From contig QANU01017900.1 in NCBI GenBank assembly GCA_003254905.1, forward strand, positions 62,001 through 126,000: 64,000 nucleotides of DNA, given 5' to 3'. Under the pieces are notes generated by a model. That model was not told the DNA's origin. It made no database searches and was given only the letters and a program-made list of their open reading frames with translations. The position numbers and the translations under genes were made by a program. Within the stretch, counting starts at the first letter, position 1. Each line of letters starts with the position of its first letter. The stretch is from Nissolia schottii (Eukaryota > Streptophyta > Magnoliopsida > Fabales > Fabaceae). This document shows positions 36,030 through 48,738 of this stretch, in pieces.

Positions 36030-38740
36030 ATGATAATGAAGCAGACGATGAAAATCGAAATGCCGAACCTGAAACGTTGCAAGCTGGAGGCGGAGGAGGA
36101 GGAAGAAGACGAGCCTGATTCTTCCGAGGGCTATGGTTGTTGTTCGGCGAATCAGAATCAGAAGAAGAAGCGTAGGGTGAACGGTTTCAATTCTCTCGCT
36201 GGTGGTGATGCTGAAGATTTTAGCAGCGGTTCTGGCTCTTGGTGCAGCGAAGGATCGTATTGGAATGGTAACGGTAATGGTGGTGGTGTTGAAGTTCAGT
36301 CCAATTCTAGTTCCAATTCTGTGCAGTTGAATGGAAAAACGGCAGCACGTGGCAGCAGTGAAGGGTTGCGGCGGCCGCTGCTGCGGTCCTCACGGGGCCG
36401 GCTTCAGACTCTGCCCTCCAGGTTCAATGACTCGGTCCTTCCCAAGTGGAAGAACCGAGGGATCAAAGAGGAGGACACAGATTCAAGCTTTGAAGATGAT
36501 AAGAGCTTTGTGAAACAAGATAAGAAGAAGAAGAAGGGTGATAATAACTATGGTCTTCCTGAAGTGAATGTGGACAAGGAAAAGGGTGGTTTTGTTAAAA
36601 CTGAGAGTAACGACACTTCTGGGCTCAGTTTTGAGGGTGCCGTGGACCAGAAGAAGCATAACAATGGCAATGTTGCTGAGAGGAGGAAACAGGTTTACAA
36701 GCCGCAGGATTTTGCTTTGGGTAATATAGTTTGGGCGAAGTGCGGGAAGAGGTACCCGGCTTGGCCTGCTGTGGTGATTGACCCCATGGTGCAGGCACCA
36801 AAATCTGTCCTCAGCTGCTGTGTTCCTGGTGCACTCTGTGTCATGTTCTTTGGCTTTTCCAAAAATGGAACGCAAAGGGTAAACTCTTCTCAAAATTTTG
36901 TGTGTTGCAAGGTTTTAAATTGCGGATTTGATTACTGCAGGCAAATGCAGCTGATGCGGTCGCAAGTCAGTAATAGATGTTGCAAACAGCAATTTAAAAA
37001 CCTTGTGACTCTGTAGTTATTGGTTATATGTTTAAGTGTTGAGAAACCTAAAGAATGTTGATGGGCAGGACTATGCGTGGGTGAAGCAAGGAATGATATT
37101 CCCCTTCTTGGAATTCATGGAAAGGTGTGTGTGGTTACATGGTTTTTTGGCTGCAGTTGTTTCTGGGCAAATATCGGGCTTTTACTCACAAGTTTTGTGT
37201 ACATTCAGGTTCCAGGGGCAGACCCAGCTGTACAAGAGCACACCAAGTGAGTTTCGCATGGCGCTGGAGGAGGCAATGTTGGCAGCAGATGGTATTCTGG
37301 AATCACAATTGGGAGCAGAGGAAGTAACTAAGGTTAAAGCTCATCCTGATGGACTTGCAGAGACCACTGCTTCACATCTTGATCAGGAATATTACTGCCA
37401 GGATCAGGTGAGATTAATTCTGTTCATTTTGTGCTATATACCATCATCGTTAGATGAGAGCATTTATAGGCTTTGTTTTGCATAAGAAAGAGGTCTTAGT
37501 CATGTTGGGTTTGTAGATTATAGAGGCTGTAGTCAACAGAGGTTTTAGTCACGTTGGGTTTTGCGGTTAACAGGGTATTGACCTTTGGTGAATAGCAACT
37601 GTCACTGAGCATGAGCCGTATTGTTGGTTGGTATGTTTCATTGTCCTGTGGTGACAGCAGATTAAGATAATAGCTAAACTGTATGAAAATGCCTCTCTTG
37701 TAGACTCTCCGTGGTTATGTGTTTTTATCCGGTGAATACATTGTGCAGGATACAAGACATTGTGCTGGCTGTGATTTGATGTTGCCATGCAAAACAATGA
37801 AGAAGTTTAAGGATCCGAGTGGTGAACTTCAATTCTATTGCAAACATTGCTTTAAGGTTATCCAGAATGGCTCATTTTGATTGCTATTAAGATTTGCACA
37901 AAATAATTTAATAGCAGACATTTGATTTTCAAAATCTTTTATTCTCTTTTCACAGTTACAAAAATCAAAACAATATTGTGGCATTTGCAAAAAGATTTGG
38001 CACCATCCAGATGGCGGGAATTGGGTGAGATTGTCTATTTTTCAATTTGGTTTATGATCTTTAAATTTTTAGTTTATCTTTGTTTGAATAAACTCAAATT
38101 TTGATACCTTCTGGGGCTGAACTGTTTGAATCAGGTATGCTGTGATGGTTGTAATGTTTGGGTGCATACGGAGTGTGATAAAATTTCCGGTGAACTTTTC
38201 AAGGTTCCATGTTTTGTTTAATATGGCATTACATATCTCTTTTCTCTTGATTTTGGTTTTGTTCCCTCATTCACAAAGTAGTGGAAGATAAATGAATGAT
38301 TTCTTGTCGCAGGATCTGGAAACTACAGATTACTATTGCCCTGAGTGCAAGGGAAAAATCAATCATAAATTACCAGTATCACAAACACTCAAGTCAAAAA
38401 TCAAGTATGTGCTAGTTGTTGCTTCGTTTCCCCCTACTTTTTAGGGGTATTCAATTTATTTATTTATTATTATTTTTTCTATTTCATTCTTTAAATCTTA
38501 TGATGTGATATTTTTTTGAGACAGATGGGTAGAGAATGGCGAAAAACCAGTTCTACCTGATGAGGTAATAGTGGTGTGCAATGGCATGGAAGGAATTTAC
38601 ATCCCAAAGCTTCATTTGTAAGCCTTCAGAACTTGCAAATCATTGGATTGATAATCCAAATAAAATATTTTGACTTCTTATTTATGGTCCAAATCAAAAA
38701 CTTAATATTCTTTTCTCTAATATTCATATTTCTGGAGGTG

Positions 38741-38773
<33 letters not shown>

Positions 38774-41700
38774 TCTCCCCTTTGTTATCTTTTCCTTTTG
38801 CCCTGAGGAATTTCCGAAGGGAGTTTGTATGTGTATATGGATTTTCCCTCTATTTAATGCATATGCATCTGTTTTATCTATGTGAATTTTAGTTGACAAT
38901 CACCTTGGCATTTGCCAATATTATCTTGATTCTCGAAAAAGGCACTACCTTCAATCTAGCTTTGATTATTGATCTTAGGTTCTGTATCAGAAAAACAGAG
39001 TCTGTTCTGACTTATTCTTAGAACAAAAATAACCACAGGTTAAGAAAACTATCTGAAGAGTTGTATTGAGCTGCTTGTGATTTCATTTTCTTGCAGAGTC
39101 CTGTGCAAGTGTGGCTCTTGTGGTTCAAGGAAGCAAACACCTAGTGAATGGGAAAAGCATACAGGTTCCAGAGCCAAAAAATGGAAACATAGTGTGAAAG
39201 TGAAAAGCACTATGCTACCTCTCGAAAAATGGGTTTGTATTCTTGCAATATTAGGGCCATGCGTAATCTTTCTTATGGATATTCTGTGTATGTCCCCCCA
39301 TTCTAAATATGAAGTGATAGTGTTGTGTGGGGCTGTGTTTGTGTATTATTGTGGCTTTGTTTTTTGTTATTATGTTTTTTTTTTCCTCTTTTTTGACTGA
39401 AGATAAATTACTTTCAGATCACTGAAAACATTTCACACAATGGAGTTCCTCAGCAGTTAGATCAGCAGCAGGTGCTTGACTTTTTGCAAGGTAAATTTGC
39501 ATTTCATATAAACTTATACATACTGAGGGCTTCAATTTTTTACTTTGTTATGGCATATTGCATATGCATCCTTTCCCTTGAATATATCTTCAAAGGCAAG
39601 ATTTATTTTACTTTTACCTTGTTGTCACAGAGAAGTATGAGCCAATTCATGCAAAATGGACAACAGAAAGATGTGCCGTTTGCAGATGGGTTGAAGATTG
39701 GGAAGATAATAAAATTATTATCTGTAACAGGTGTTTTCATTATAGTTCATGATCTTTGTCCCTATGCTGTAGAATTATTGGGATGTGTGGTATTTTGTTT
39801 CAAGTTTACAAGGCTTAAAGGTATACATGTCAATTAATATACGTTTTCTTGTTCATTGTGCAGGTGCCAAATAGCAGTCCACCAAGAATGCTATGGGGCA
39901 AAGAATGTTCAGGATTTTACTTCTTGGGTTTGTAGAGTATGCGACACTCCAGATGTTGAGAGAGAGTGTTGCCTCTGTCCTGTAAAAGGCAAGTCACATT
40001 TATTTTGGGTAGTCTGAACTCTTATTGTTCTTATGGCTCTATATCCTATGCTGTTAAGTTCTTCATGGAAGTAGTAAGTGGTGGATCCAGCTCTCTAATT
40101 CTCGGCTGAGAAGAGGGGCTTTTTCGTTCATATAAAAAATTGACCTTCTTTCTAATATTCAATAAGTGTGCTTTACTTTGGTGTATTGTCAAATCTCTAA
40201 TGCAACCATTTCCCGTTTTTACATCGTTAAGGAGAATCCTCTCATAAACCTCATGTACATCTATTTTAATTATTTAAAAGTCCTAATGTTGTAAATTTGC
40301 CATTTGCACATGCCTTCCTTTTTTCATTATATTTATCTTCCATGCTAAAGCTAACTTTCTTTTACTGCATGGGATAAAAATGCTTTGCAGGTGGTGCTCT
40401 AAAGCCAACCGATGTTGAGATGCTGTGGGTTCATGTAACCTGCGCCTGGTTTCAACCTCAAGTTGTTTTCCAAAATCATGAGGCCATGGAACCTGCCTTA
40501 GGAATCCTTAGAATTCCTCCTAATACCTTTGTGAAGGTAAGACCCTGAGATAATATCTTGGCTTTTGTTATCGGTTGGTTTCAGCCATAATGTTACCCGG
40601 AATGCATCCTGGGTGATTTCAGATTATGTTGATAAGCATGCACGTGCATTTTGGTTACAATTTGTCTATTTATCTCCATTGCAGTCCAAATATTAAAACA
40701 AACTGCAATGTACTTTTGCTTATGCTATCCGAGCGTAAGTTAGTCCTTCCAAATCACTTTTGGACGACTACTGTTATTCCAATTTCTGCTTAAAAGTAAT
40801 TTGATTCTAATTACTATTTATCAAAAAATGCTTAAAATCATGAGGCCATGGTACCTGCCGTAGGAATCCTTAGAATTCCTCCTAATACCTTTGTGAAGGT
40901 AAGACCCTGAGATAAAAGGCTATCTTGGCTTTTGTTATTGGTTGATTTCAGCTATAATGTTATCTGGAATGCATTCTGGGTGATTTCAGATTATGTTGAT
41001 AAGCATGCACGTGCATTTTGGTTACAATTTGTTGATTTATCTCCATTGCAGTCAAATATTAAAACAAACTACAATGTACTTTTGCTTATGCTATCCGAAC
41101 ATAAGTCATTCCTTCCAAATCACTTTTGGATGACTATTGCCAAACACAAAACTCATTATTCCAATTTCTGCTTAAGTAATTTGATTCTAATTACTAATTA
41201 TCAAAAAATGCATTATATAACATTTGAACTTAAACTATTTTATTTTTTTAATTTGTTGGGTAAGTTCGTGGTTATACGATGACTTGGCTCTTTTTTCTTT
41301 TCTTATGTTTAGTGGGTTTCTTGTCATTGTAACTGCAGACTTGTGTGATCTGTAAACAAAGCCATGGTTCCTGTACTAGCTGTTGCAAATGTGCTACTTA
41401 TTTTCATGTGATGTGTGCATCAAGAGCGGGATATAGTATGGAAGTAAGTGATGCTTCTAAGTATGCGTAGGTTGATTTGAAACTGTAATTTTTTCTTCTG
41501 TTTTTATTCTCTTTTTTTGGTAGTTTTGTGTTTCTTTTGGTGGGTAAGATCATCCTTTATGTTTTCATCATAAATAAATAATTCTTATGGCAGTTTGAAT
41601 TTAATTATATGATGATTACAAGAACTGCGGAATTGTGTTAATATTGTTTAAACTTGCAGTTGCATTCTATGGAGAAGAATGGTACTCAAATAACAAAGAA

Positions 41701-43882
41701 GCTAATATACTGTGCAGTTCACAGGTTTGATCTCTGGTGATTTAGTCATATTTAATGTAATTTTCACCTTTTCTTTAGTAAATAATGTTTTATATGTTAA
41801 TTCCATTCCAGGGTCCCAAATCCAGAATCAGTACTTGTTATACATACTCCCCTGGGGGTTTTCTCTCCCAGAACCTCACTTCAAAATCATAAGAGATTCT
41901 TCAGGGGATCAAGGCTGGTTTCATCAAAGAATGTAGAGCTTATTGAATCTTCAACCTCTGAAAGTGATGGGGTTGAGCCATTTTCTGCTGCCAGATGTCG
42001 TGTGTACCAAAGATCTCCTAATAAGGTGATGATTCTAATTATACTATTATGTGCACGAGACTATATTAACTTGTCTATTTTTTCATTATTACTTTGTTTT
42101 GTTTTATTTATAGTTCAGTCACTTCTGGTATTTTTTGGTTACGTCCAGTGCCTTTCCTTCATTAATGCTACTTAATGCAAACATGTTAATTACTTGCAGT
42201 ATCTGTTTTTCTTTCAATTTGGTCTCATTCAAAACATTTTCTCCTACGCTGCAGAGGGCTGATATGCCAATAGCTCACTTGCTGAGGGGACCCAGCCACC
42301 ATTCTTTAAGTGCAGTAACTCAATTGAACAGCTATAAGGTAGTCTTCATGCCCCAGTTTTGATCTCTTGCTCTTGAAAAATTGAAATATATAACCTAGTT
42401 GATCTGAGTTGCGATATAGTATGTGGTAAAAATTAAATTTTGTATAAAATCTTGCTGTGCTAGGATTTTGAAGATTCTAAAGTATTTACTTCTTTCAAGG
42501 AACGTCTTAGCCATTTACAGGTAAATTCCATTTGCTACAGTTATTTACTTCATTTTTTTAAGAAAAATTATATCTCCTGTTTTTTCAGTTAAAGTTAATT
42601 ACTCAACTTTTGATGTTTGGTTTTTTCAGAAAATGGAAAAGCTTCGAGTTTGCTTTGGAAAATCAGGTATTCATGGATGGGGTCTTTTTGCTCGTAGAGA
42701 TATACAAGAAGGAGAGATGGTAACTTAATATTATCATTTAAGATGGTCATTGTAGTACAAGATAACTATATTTTGCTGCCTTTTCTTCTCGGCACTAAGT
42801 TCATGTTTGCTATGTTTGTCTGAAGGTTGTTGAGTACCGTGGTGAGCAGGTAAGGCGTAGTGTTGCTGATTTGAGGGAAGCAAAATATCGCTCACAAGGC
42901 AAAGATTGCTACGTGAGTCTCTTCTTGGAGTTTGTTTTTAATATCTGTCTTTACTCTATCCCTACTCACTTTGTTTTTGCTTAACATAGTGAAGCCTATG
43001 TTATTGTCATCTAAAAGTATAGCATTTCATTAGTGCTCTTTTGATCCTATATGAGGTTCCAATGCCTGTTTCAGACAGGTTCATGGTTTCGGTTAATAGT
43101 AGAATTCATTTATTCCTGATCTTAACACCAAACACAATATATTATGCAGCTGTTCAAGATCAGTGAGGAAGTGGTAATCGATGCAACCCACAAGGGCAAT
43201 ATAGCACGGCTAATAAACCATTCTGTAAGTTATTACTGAACTCTGCTGTAACTTTATAAATCTTGTCCATTTATTTATGGCATGCCCCATGAAGTTTTGC
43301 AACACTTTTTTGGGGCATAGAAGAGGGATTGGGCTTTGGGGGTTGGGGCGGATATTGTTCTCTATCTGGTTTAAAACAGACCGCATTTGGCTGCCGGATG
43401 AACTTGATCGGGTTTAATACAGAAACTAGTTGTTTTTCTTGTACTTTAATTCCTCTGTGATGCCAAAAAAAGAACAATGTGGCAAATGTTGTTTAGATTG
43501 CGAGTATTGTGTATGAGTTTGAGAAAATTTGATGACTAAAAGACATCTATTATGTGCAGTGCATGCCAAATTGCTATGCAAGGATTATGAGTTTTGGTGA
43601 CCAAGAGAGCCGGATTGTTCTTATTGCCAAGTCCAATGTTTCTGCTGGTGAAGAATTAACGTACGGTTTAGTATATTTTTTAATGTGTATCTGCATATTG
43701 GGATGTATTCTATGGTATTCTTGCTTAGGCATATAAAACTTTTGATTAATCTGACATGAATAACTTTTTTCTTTTTCTAATGTTGCAACAGGTATGATTA
43801 CTTGTTCGATCCAGATGAGCAGGAAGAACTGAGAGTTCCCTGCCTTTGCAAATCCCTAAATTGTAGGAAATTTATGAACTAG
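36030..43882 (+). CDS. ATX4: Histone-lysine N-methyltransferase, trithorax-like ATX4/ATX5 type
   Basis: There are 23 coding exons: 36030-36878, 37069-37124, 37209-37407, 37749-37856, 37956-38024, 38135-38203, 38313-38404, 38525-38617, 39097-39232, 39418-39490, 39631-39730, 39864-39988, 40391-40536, 41339-41443, 41660-41724, 41812-42025, 42255-42338, 42464-42520, 42630-42719, 42826-42912, 43150-43224, 43560-43660 and 43792-43882. They total 3084 nt, 1027 aa. Domains in order are an acidic and Lys-rich head; PWWP from about 222 ([20 protein letters not shown]); a PHD finger about 405-465 ([20 protein letters not shown]); an extended PHD about 580-770; SET about 881-1000 with HGWGLFA, NHSCMPNCY and the YDY motif; and post-[16 protein letters not shown] at the end. 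The family deposits H3K4 methylation in the nucleus. Length and the MIMKQ..LKRCK start fit ATX4, but ATX5 is not excluded. Intron 12 is GC-AG, and intron 13 contains a duplicated exon end. Confidence 0.95.
36908..37005. mobile_element. Foldback MITE filling half of ATX4 intron 1
   Basis: CAAGGTTTTAAATTGC (36908-36923) is complementary to GCAATTTAAAAACCTTG (36989-37005). The inner parts also pair loosely around GCAAATGCAGC and GCGGTCGC. It occupies 98 of the 190 nt of intron 1. No clear target duplication is visible. Confidence 0.65.
38741..38779. repeat. (CT)n microsatellite in ATX4 intron 8
   Basis: A pure then slightly interrupted CT tract inside the intron between 38617 and 39097. Confidence 0.9.
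40472..41211 (+). repeat. ~360-bp tandem duplication spanning the end of ATX4 exon 13 and its intron
   Basis: Unit 1 (40472-40831) begins in the exon at AAAATCATGAGGCCATGG. Unit 2 (40834-41211) starts with the same words at 40834. Both contain the exon end (AATCCTTAGAATTCCTCC.. TTTGTGAAG), the donor GTAAGACCCTGAGATAA and about 290 bp of intron. Identity is roughly 90 percent by eye. Unit 2 has a few small insertions (AAAGGCT near 40916, GCCAAACACAAAACTC near 41140). Confidence 0.9.
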
Positions 43883-44756
43883 GGTTCACATTCTTTTTCT
43901 TTTTACTAGAGCGATTGCAGTTACCTAACCATGGAGTAAACATTCTTTGTCCATTGATAGTGTAATTATTTTAATAATATTTTTACAAGGTATAATTGTA
44001 TATCATTGTTTTATATAATAAAGTAGATAAATTCAGAGCAATGAGATGGTGGCATATTTTGTATTGCCTCATGGTTTCTTTATGTTCTCCAAGTTGTTTG
44101 ACATTTGGAAGAAATTTGAAGACAAAAGGTGCGTAAGAGCACAGATATATTCATTTCAGGCTCAACAATGAATATACAGAATTTTTTTCATACAGAAAGT
44201 CACAACTGCTGTATTTTACGTGGCAACAAAGATATACTATATTTTTTAGTTTTAGCTAATTTCCCAGCCACAAGTTACGTGGTGAAACTCTAATAATGGT
44301 CGTTTATCTGGGGCTTGAATTGATAAGATTGTTTCTATGGTTTAATTAGTTTGACACGTTGAATTGGGATTAACTGTGATTGAATTAAAAAAAATGTTTA
44401 GTTTGAACGTAACGGTTTAATTGGATCAAAGGATGGTTTAGTTCAGTTCTTAATAAATTAATTTTACTTTTTCTTATTGAATAAATAGGACTTAGTTCAA
44501 TATAAGCACAAAATAATAATCACATAATTATAGCTTATATTATATAAGCAATATATAAAAATCAGTGCATAACATACGGGTGTTTTTTTTTTCCTTCTGG
44601 TCTTTGACTTTTGGAACAAACGTTTAGCTTATATCTTCTTTCAATGGCCTAAAAATTATTTTACAAAAGCAATAATAATAATCATAATAAAATTTTACGA
44701 AAAATGTGATTTTAAATTATGGTTATTTCTACTATTGATTTATTTCAAATGGGAGG
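43883..44756. other. ATX4 3' region and spacer before the F-box gene
   Basis: AT-rich. The ATX4 3' UTR probably ends near an AATAAA-like signal (ATATAATAAAGTAG near 44015). No other gene is seen. Confidence 0.6.
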
Positions 44757-44776
44757 TTTTGGCGCGCCTATATAGA
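44757..44776 (+). promoter_or_regulatory. E2F-like site abutting a TATA box of the F-box gene
   Basis: TTTTGGCGCGCC (44757-44768) matches the E2F consensus TTTSSCGC and is palindromic at its core. TATATAGA follows immediately, about 130 bp before the ATG at 44901. Confidence 0.5.
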
Positions 44777-44900
44777 AAGGTGGAAGCTCATGAGAACCGG
44801 TGTTTGAGTTTTGCAGACTTGAGAGTGGTTCTTCCTTCAGAACTTCCGAATTTCACAGAGAGAGAGAGAGAGAGAAAGTTAACCTCAGATTTCTGAAAGC

Positions 44901-47900
44901 ATGGGGAAGCACCTTTCAACTTCCTCCGCCGGAGATGTGCCGCCACCGCCGGGAAAGCGAATCCGGCGGAGCAAGACCATCTGCTCCTGCACCTCTCCTC
45001 GTCCTCCCTTCCTCTCCGCTCATTCCGCTTTCTCCTGGTTCTCTCTCTCTCTCTCTCTCTTAAATCTTCGTTCAACTTCGATTTCAATTCCAGCAACTTC
45101 GCCCGCATGCATATATATATGAATGTTGAATTTAAACTTGATCATATGTTTAGCTGTGCACTCAATTTCGTTTCGATCTGTTTCCGTTTGTGATTTTGCG
45201 TTGTGCTCCGTTTGGTTCAGTGGAATTGTGTTGTTCTCTCTGGTTTTCGTGCTAGTATTAGAATGAATCGGATGAATGTATGCTTGCTCCATTAAATTTT
45301 CTGCAGGATTATGGTAAACGAGTTCGGATTTTAAGATCGCTAGCTGAATGAATCGTATGCGAGAATTTTTTGACGGAAGTGGAAATGAGAAGAGAGCTGC
45401 ATCATTAGCTAGTGTGATTTGTGATTTTGAATCGCTTCATCCTGATTCTGAGAGCTTCTGCTGAATTAGACGTGCGCGTTTTTCTTTTGATCACTCTGCG
45501 AACTCCTGTTTTTTCAATTTTCGATCACTGTTCGAACTCTATTCTGTGGTCTGTCTGAGTCTTCTGAACGCGTGTTTGTTTGGTTTGGCGGTTCTTTTGA
45601 AAATTTAAATAGAAAATGTTTAATTCGTCGTTTTCTGTATTAGATACTAAATAGTAATGGTAGATCTTTGGCTTTTTATTTGTAGATTGAGAATAATGTT
45701 TATGAATTGGCATTTTTAAATCAACTTTACATCCTTATTCAATAGATTTATTTAACAAATTATGATGTCATGTTGAACGGTGGCATAGATTTAATTTTAG
45801 AAAACATGACATGACAATTGATTAAACTTTTATTAGATGATAGTATAAAATTAGTTTGTACATATCAATTATTCTATTAGATTTTGATTACGAGTACTAT
45901 GGCATAGTCACTATTATTTTCAGAAATTAAGACAATTGAATTATGGATAAGACTGAAAAAACAAAAGACTATGCATCCAAACAGAAGTAAAAAAAAAAAA
46001 AAAAAAAAAACAGATACAACGTGTGGTGAAAAATTTGAGAACAATATAATGATTCTTTAATATTTTGCTTTGGTTAACTATTTTCTATTTTTGTCTGAAT
46101 AAATGTGCAATTCTCAATGGTGAACGTGAAGGTACGAAGAGGACATTTGGACAGAGATTGCTAAGTTTCTGGATGGAAAATCTCTAGTGATGCTGGCGGC
46201 AACAAGCCGATGGTTCCGCTGCACTATCATGGATGACGGAGTGTGGAAGTTTGTGTGCATCCGCGATCTTCAGGTCCCACCACCGCAAAGGGTGGCATTC
46301 AAATGGAGTAAACTGTACACCTCAGCCTTCGGTAAGACCTAGCTCACCCTTCGTCAAAGTTCAATTGTTACTACTGCTATATTGTGGATTATGATTGAGA
46401 AAGCCTATCATGCAATGCATTGCTACTGCCAGATTAACTTGATTCTGAAATGAAATTGCAGATGGGAGCCACTCGTACATGTTCCGTCAGCAGGAGAAAC
46501 ACATTGGTGAGTTGGTTCTTTGTTTACCTGACATAATTACTCACCTGGCGATTATGTTTTTCATTTTACCAGAGTTCTGTTATTTGGACTGAAAAAAATA
46601 GACATCAAATGGAGGTTTGAATTTCAATGATGCAAGACCTGGTTATAATAATTTTTGTCAAAGAAATATTTTATTCGTCCTAATGTCCCATTTATGTTAA
46701 GAAAGCATTTCTGAGTATGAAATTAGAAGTCTGAATTGTCTTTACTAGATGGAAAACTGTCATATTATACGAACTATAAGTAGGACATAATGTTATTGTA
46801 TTGATGGGGAAATTCCCAACCAATTTTTCATGCATCCCCCGTAGAATTATTACTGTGTTCACGGTGAGCAATGTGCTTATGTAAAAGTTGTTTATAAACG
46901 GGACACCCTTGAACTGAGCAGTTCTAGTTGCAACTCCTCCCCTGCTTTTAGTTGTTTAGTTATATTGCAAATTCGCCCGTGTAGATCTTTTAGAATTTAT
47001 CCAAACCAATGATTTATTCCTTCTTACAGTGCATATGATGTTTTGATGTATCTGTACATATATTGTTGAACTAAAACAAGGACCAATGTAACTTTGTTGC
47101 AGGCAATATGTGCAACTTTTAACAATGTAGAATGGGAAAGTTATTCATCGTTTTCTGTTTTTGTTATGAACTGTCAGATTGGATGCGTATTGGCGCCTTT
47201 TCCTTTGATTCTTCAGTAGCCATCCTGGCAGAGAAAGTGTCTTTTCCGGTGAGGTTACGGAAAGGAGAAACCACGGAAAAGATGTTGCGGTCCCACGGCT
47301 GTTGCGTGCTAGAAAACATTAAACCCGGAATCTGGATTGCTGGTACCTCCCAAGTCAACTCTTCCACCTTAGGATTATGTTAGGAAATAATTAAGTCAGC
47401 ATATGATCCCCAATTTTTGGAGGTAAAATGCCAATTGTATTCAATTAACTTACATTTACATTTGCTGATACTTTCAGACCTGCAGCTTGTACGATGCCCA
47501 GTTTGTGACCTGAATACCTGTGATGGTAAATTGAATACAATTCGAATTATACTGCAACTGCCTTCTAATTTGGACATGAATCATGATCAAATAAAAATGT
47601 CTTGAATCATCAGTTCATTACTAATCAGTGTGTTGAAATCCAATGGTTTTTCATTATAGTTGGCCTATATTAAACTTCTTAAATTGACTGGTCTCTCTTA
47701 CTTATACAGGAACAATGCAGACATTAGATGCAAGGCATATGGAGCTATTCCTCTGTGAAGGCTACCAAAATGGGAGCTGGGATTACGAGCTTGTAGGATC
47801 TCATGATATAAAAAAACGAGCAGAAGGGGCTGCTGGTGCCATTTTTGACACCAAACACTTGGATGATTCTTCCACAAGAGGTAATTCTTCGTACTTTGAG

Positions 47901-48738
47901 CCAACTTCCTTCCTTCTGTTAGACTGTTACCAACTTGGTAACCTAATCAAATTCAAAGGTCTTCTTAAGGATTAATTTCCTGTCTAATGTGAATAAAGAG
48001 GTCACCTTCTGTTTAGCACAATAGAAACAAAAATACTTGGAAATTGTGTGTTTTGTGAATAGTTTTTTTTTTTTTTTTGGTTCATTGTGAATAGTTTCAA
48101 TTACAGATAGACGAGTTAACTCTGCATCAAAGTGTAAATTCATAGATAATCCAGAAAAGAATATTAGCATCAGAGCGACTGTAGGTCTAGGGAATAGGTA
48201 TTTCAGTAGCATCATGTCCTAACCCTTTTTCTTATTGCCTATACCCTTTTATAGAAGATATGTCATTAACGTATTTAACAATCTGTTTTGTTTACCGAAT
48301 TAATGGCAGCGGTATTTGATTACAAGTCATGGATTGGGAGACCAAATGACTGGCAACCCAAGGCCATGATTGCTTTCCATGCAGTTGCTGTGAACACCAA
48401 TTTACAAGAAAATGAAGGTAGGAACCTTTCTGCTTTACAGATTTCTAGTTCCTGTTTCAATATCACTGGAATGAATCTCAACAGAACTTATAAACTTCAA
48501 ATCCCAGATTTCATAATTAGACCGTCCTTAGTTCTTAACATTTCATTGACTACTATAGTTGAGCTCTTAGAGAGTTCAGTTTCATTTGATTTTCCTTATG
48601 CAATTACCTTGGTTTTCATGATTTTCCATTTATTTTTATTTTTTAATATAATCAGGAATTCATGTGAAATACCATGCTATGAGGGCAGGACCTGATGGAG
48701 AAGTGGTTTCCATAAGAATCTCTCAGCAGCTTCTGTGA
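44901..48738 (+). CDS. F-box protein, Arabidopsis At3g61730 (RMF)-like
   Basis: The exons are 44901-45037, 46132-46331, 46462-46506, 47178-47342, 47478-47525, 47710-47880, 48310-48417 and 48656-48738. They total 957 nt, 318 aa, all in frame. After a Pro/Ser-rich, basic head, the F-box lies at about 46-95 (YEEDIWTEIAKFLDGKSLVM, LAATSRWFR, VWKFVC). Next come conserved blocks FDGSHSYMFRQQEKHIDWMR, LQLVRCPVCDLNTCDGTMQT, and a C-terminal KYHAMRAGPDGEVVSIRIS. F-box proteins recruit targets to SCF ubiquitin ligases. The Arabidopsis relative has been tied to male fertility, and this role is inferred only by similarity. The first donor (TG then GTTCTCTCTC) is weak because it runs into a CT repeat. The exon 1/2 join is the least certain, although the frame and the family's W-Y-E-E-D-I-W run support it. 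Confidence 0.88.
45038..46131 (+). other. Long first intron of the F-box gene
   Basis: It opens with a (TC)n tract (45039-45060) directly at the donor and contains a poly-A run near 45987-46010. No gene or recognisable repeat element is inside. A large first intron is a common site for enhancer-type signals, but none is identifiable by eye. Confidence 0.6.

Noticed and set aside
36483..36893. 136-codon minus-strand frame
   Set aside because: It is antisense to ATX4 exon 1, which has clear domain similarity on the plus strand.
40932..41282. 116-codon frame in ATX4 intron 13
   Set aside because: It lies in the duplicated intron segment. The first unit has stops in the same frame, and there is no splice support.
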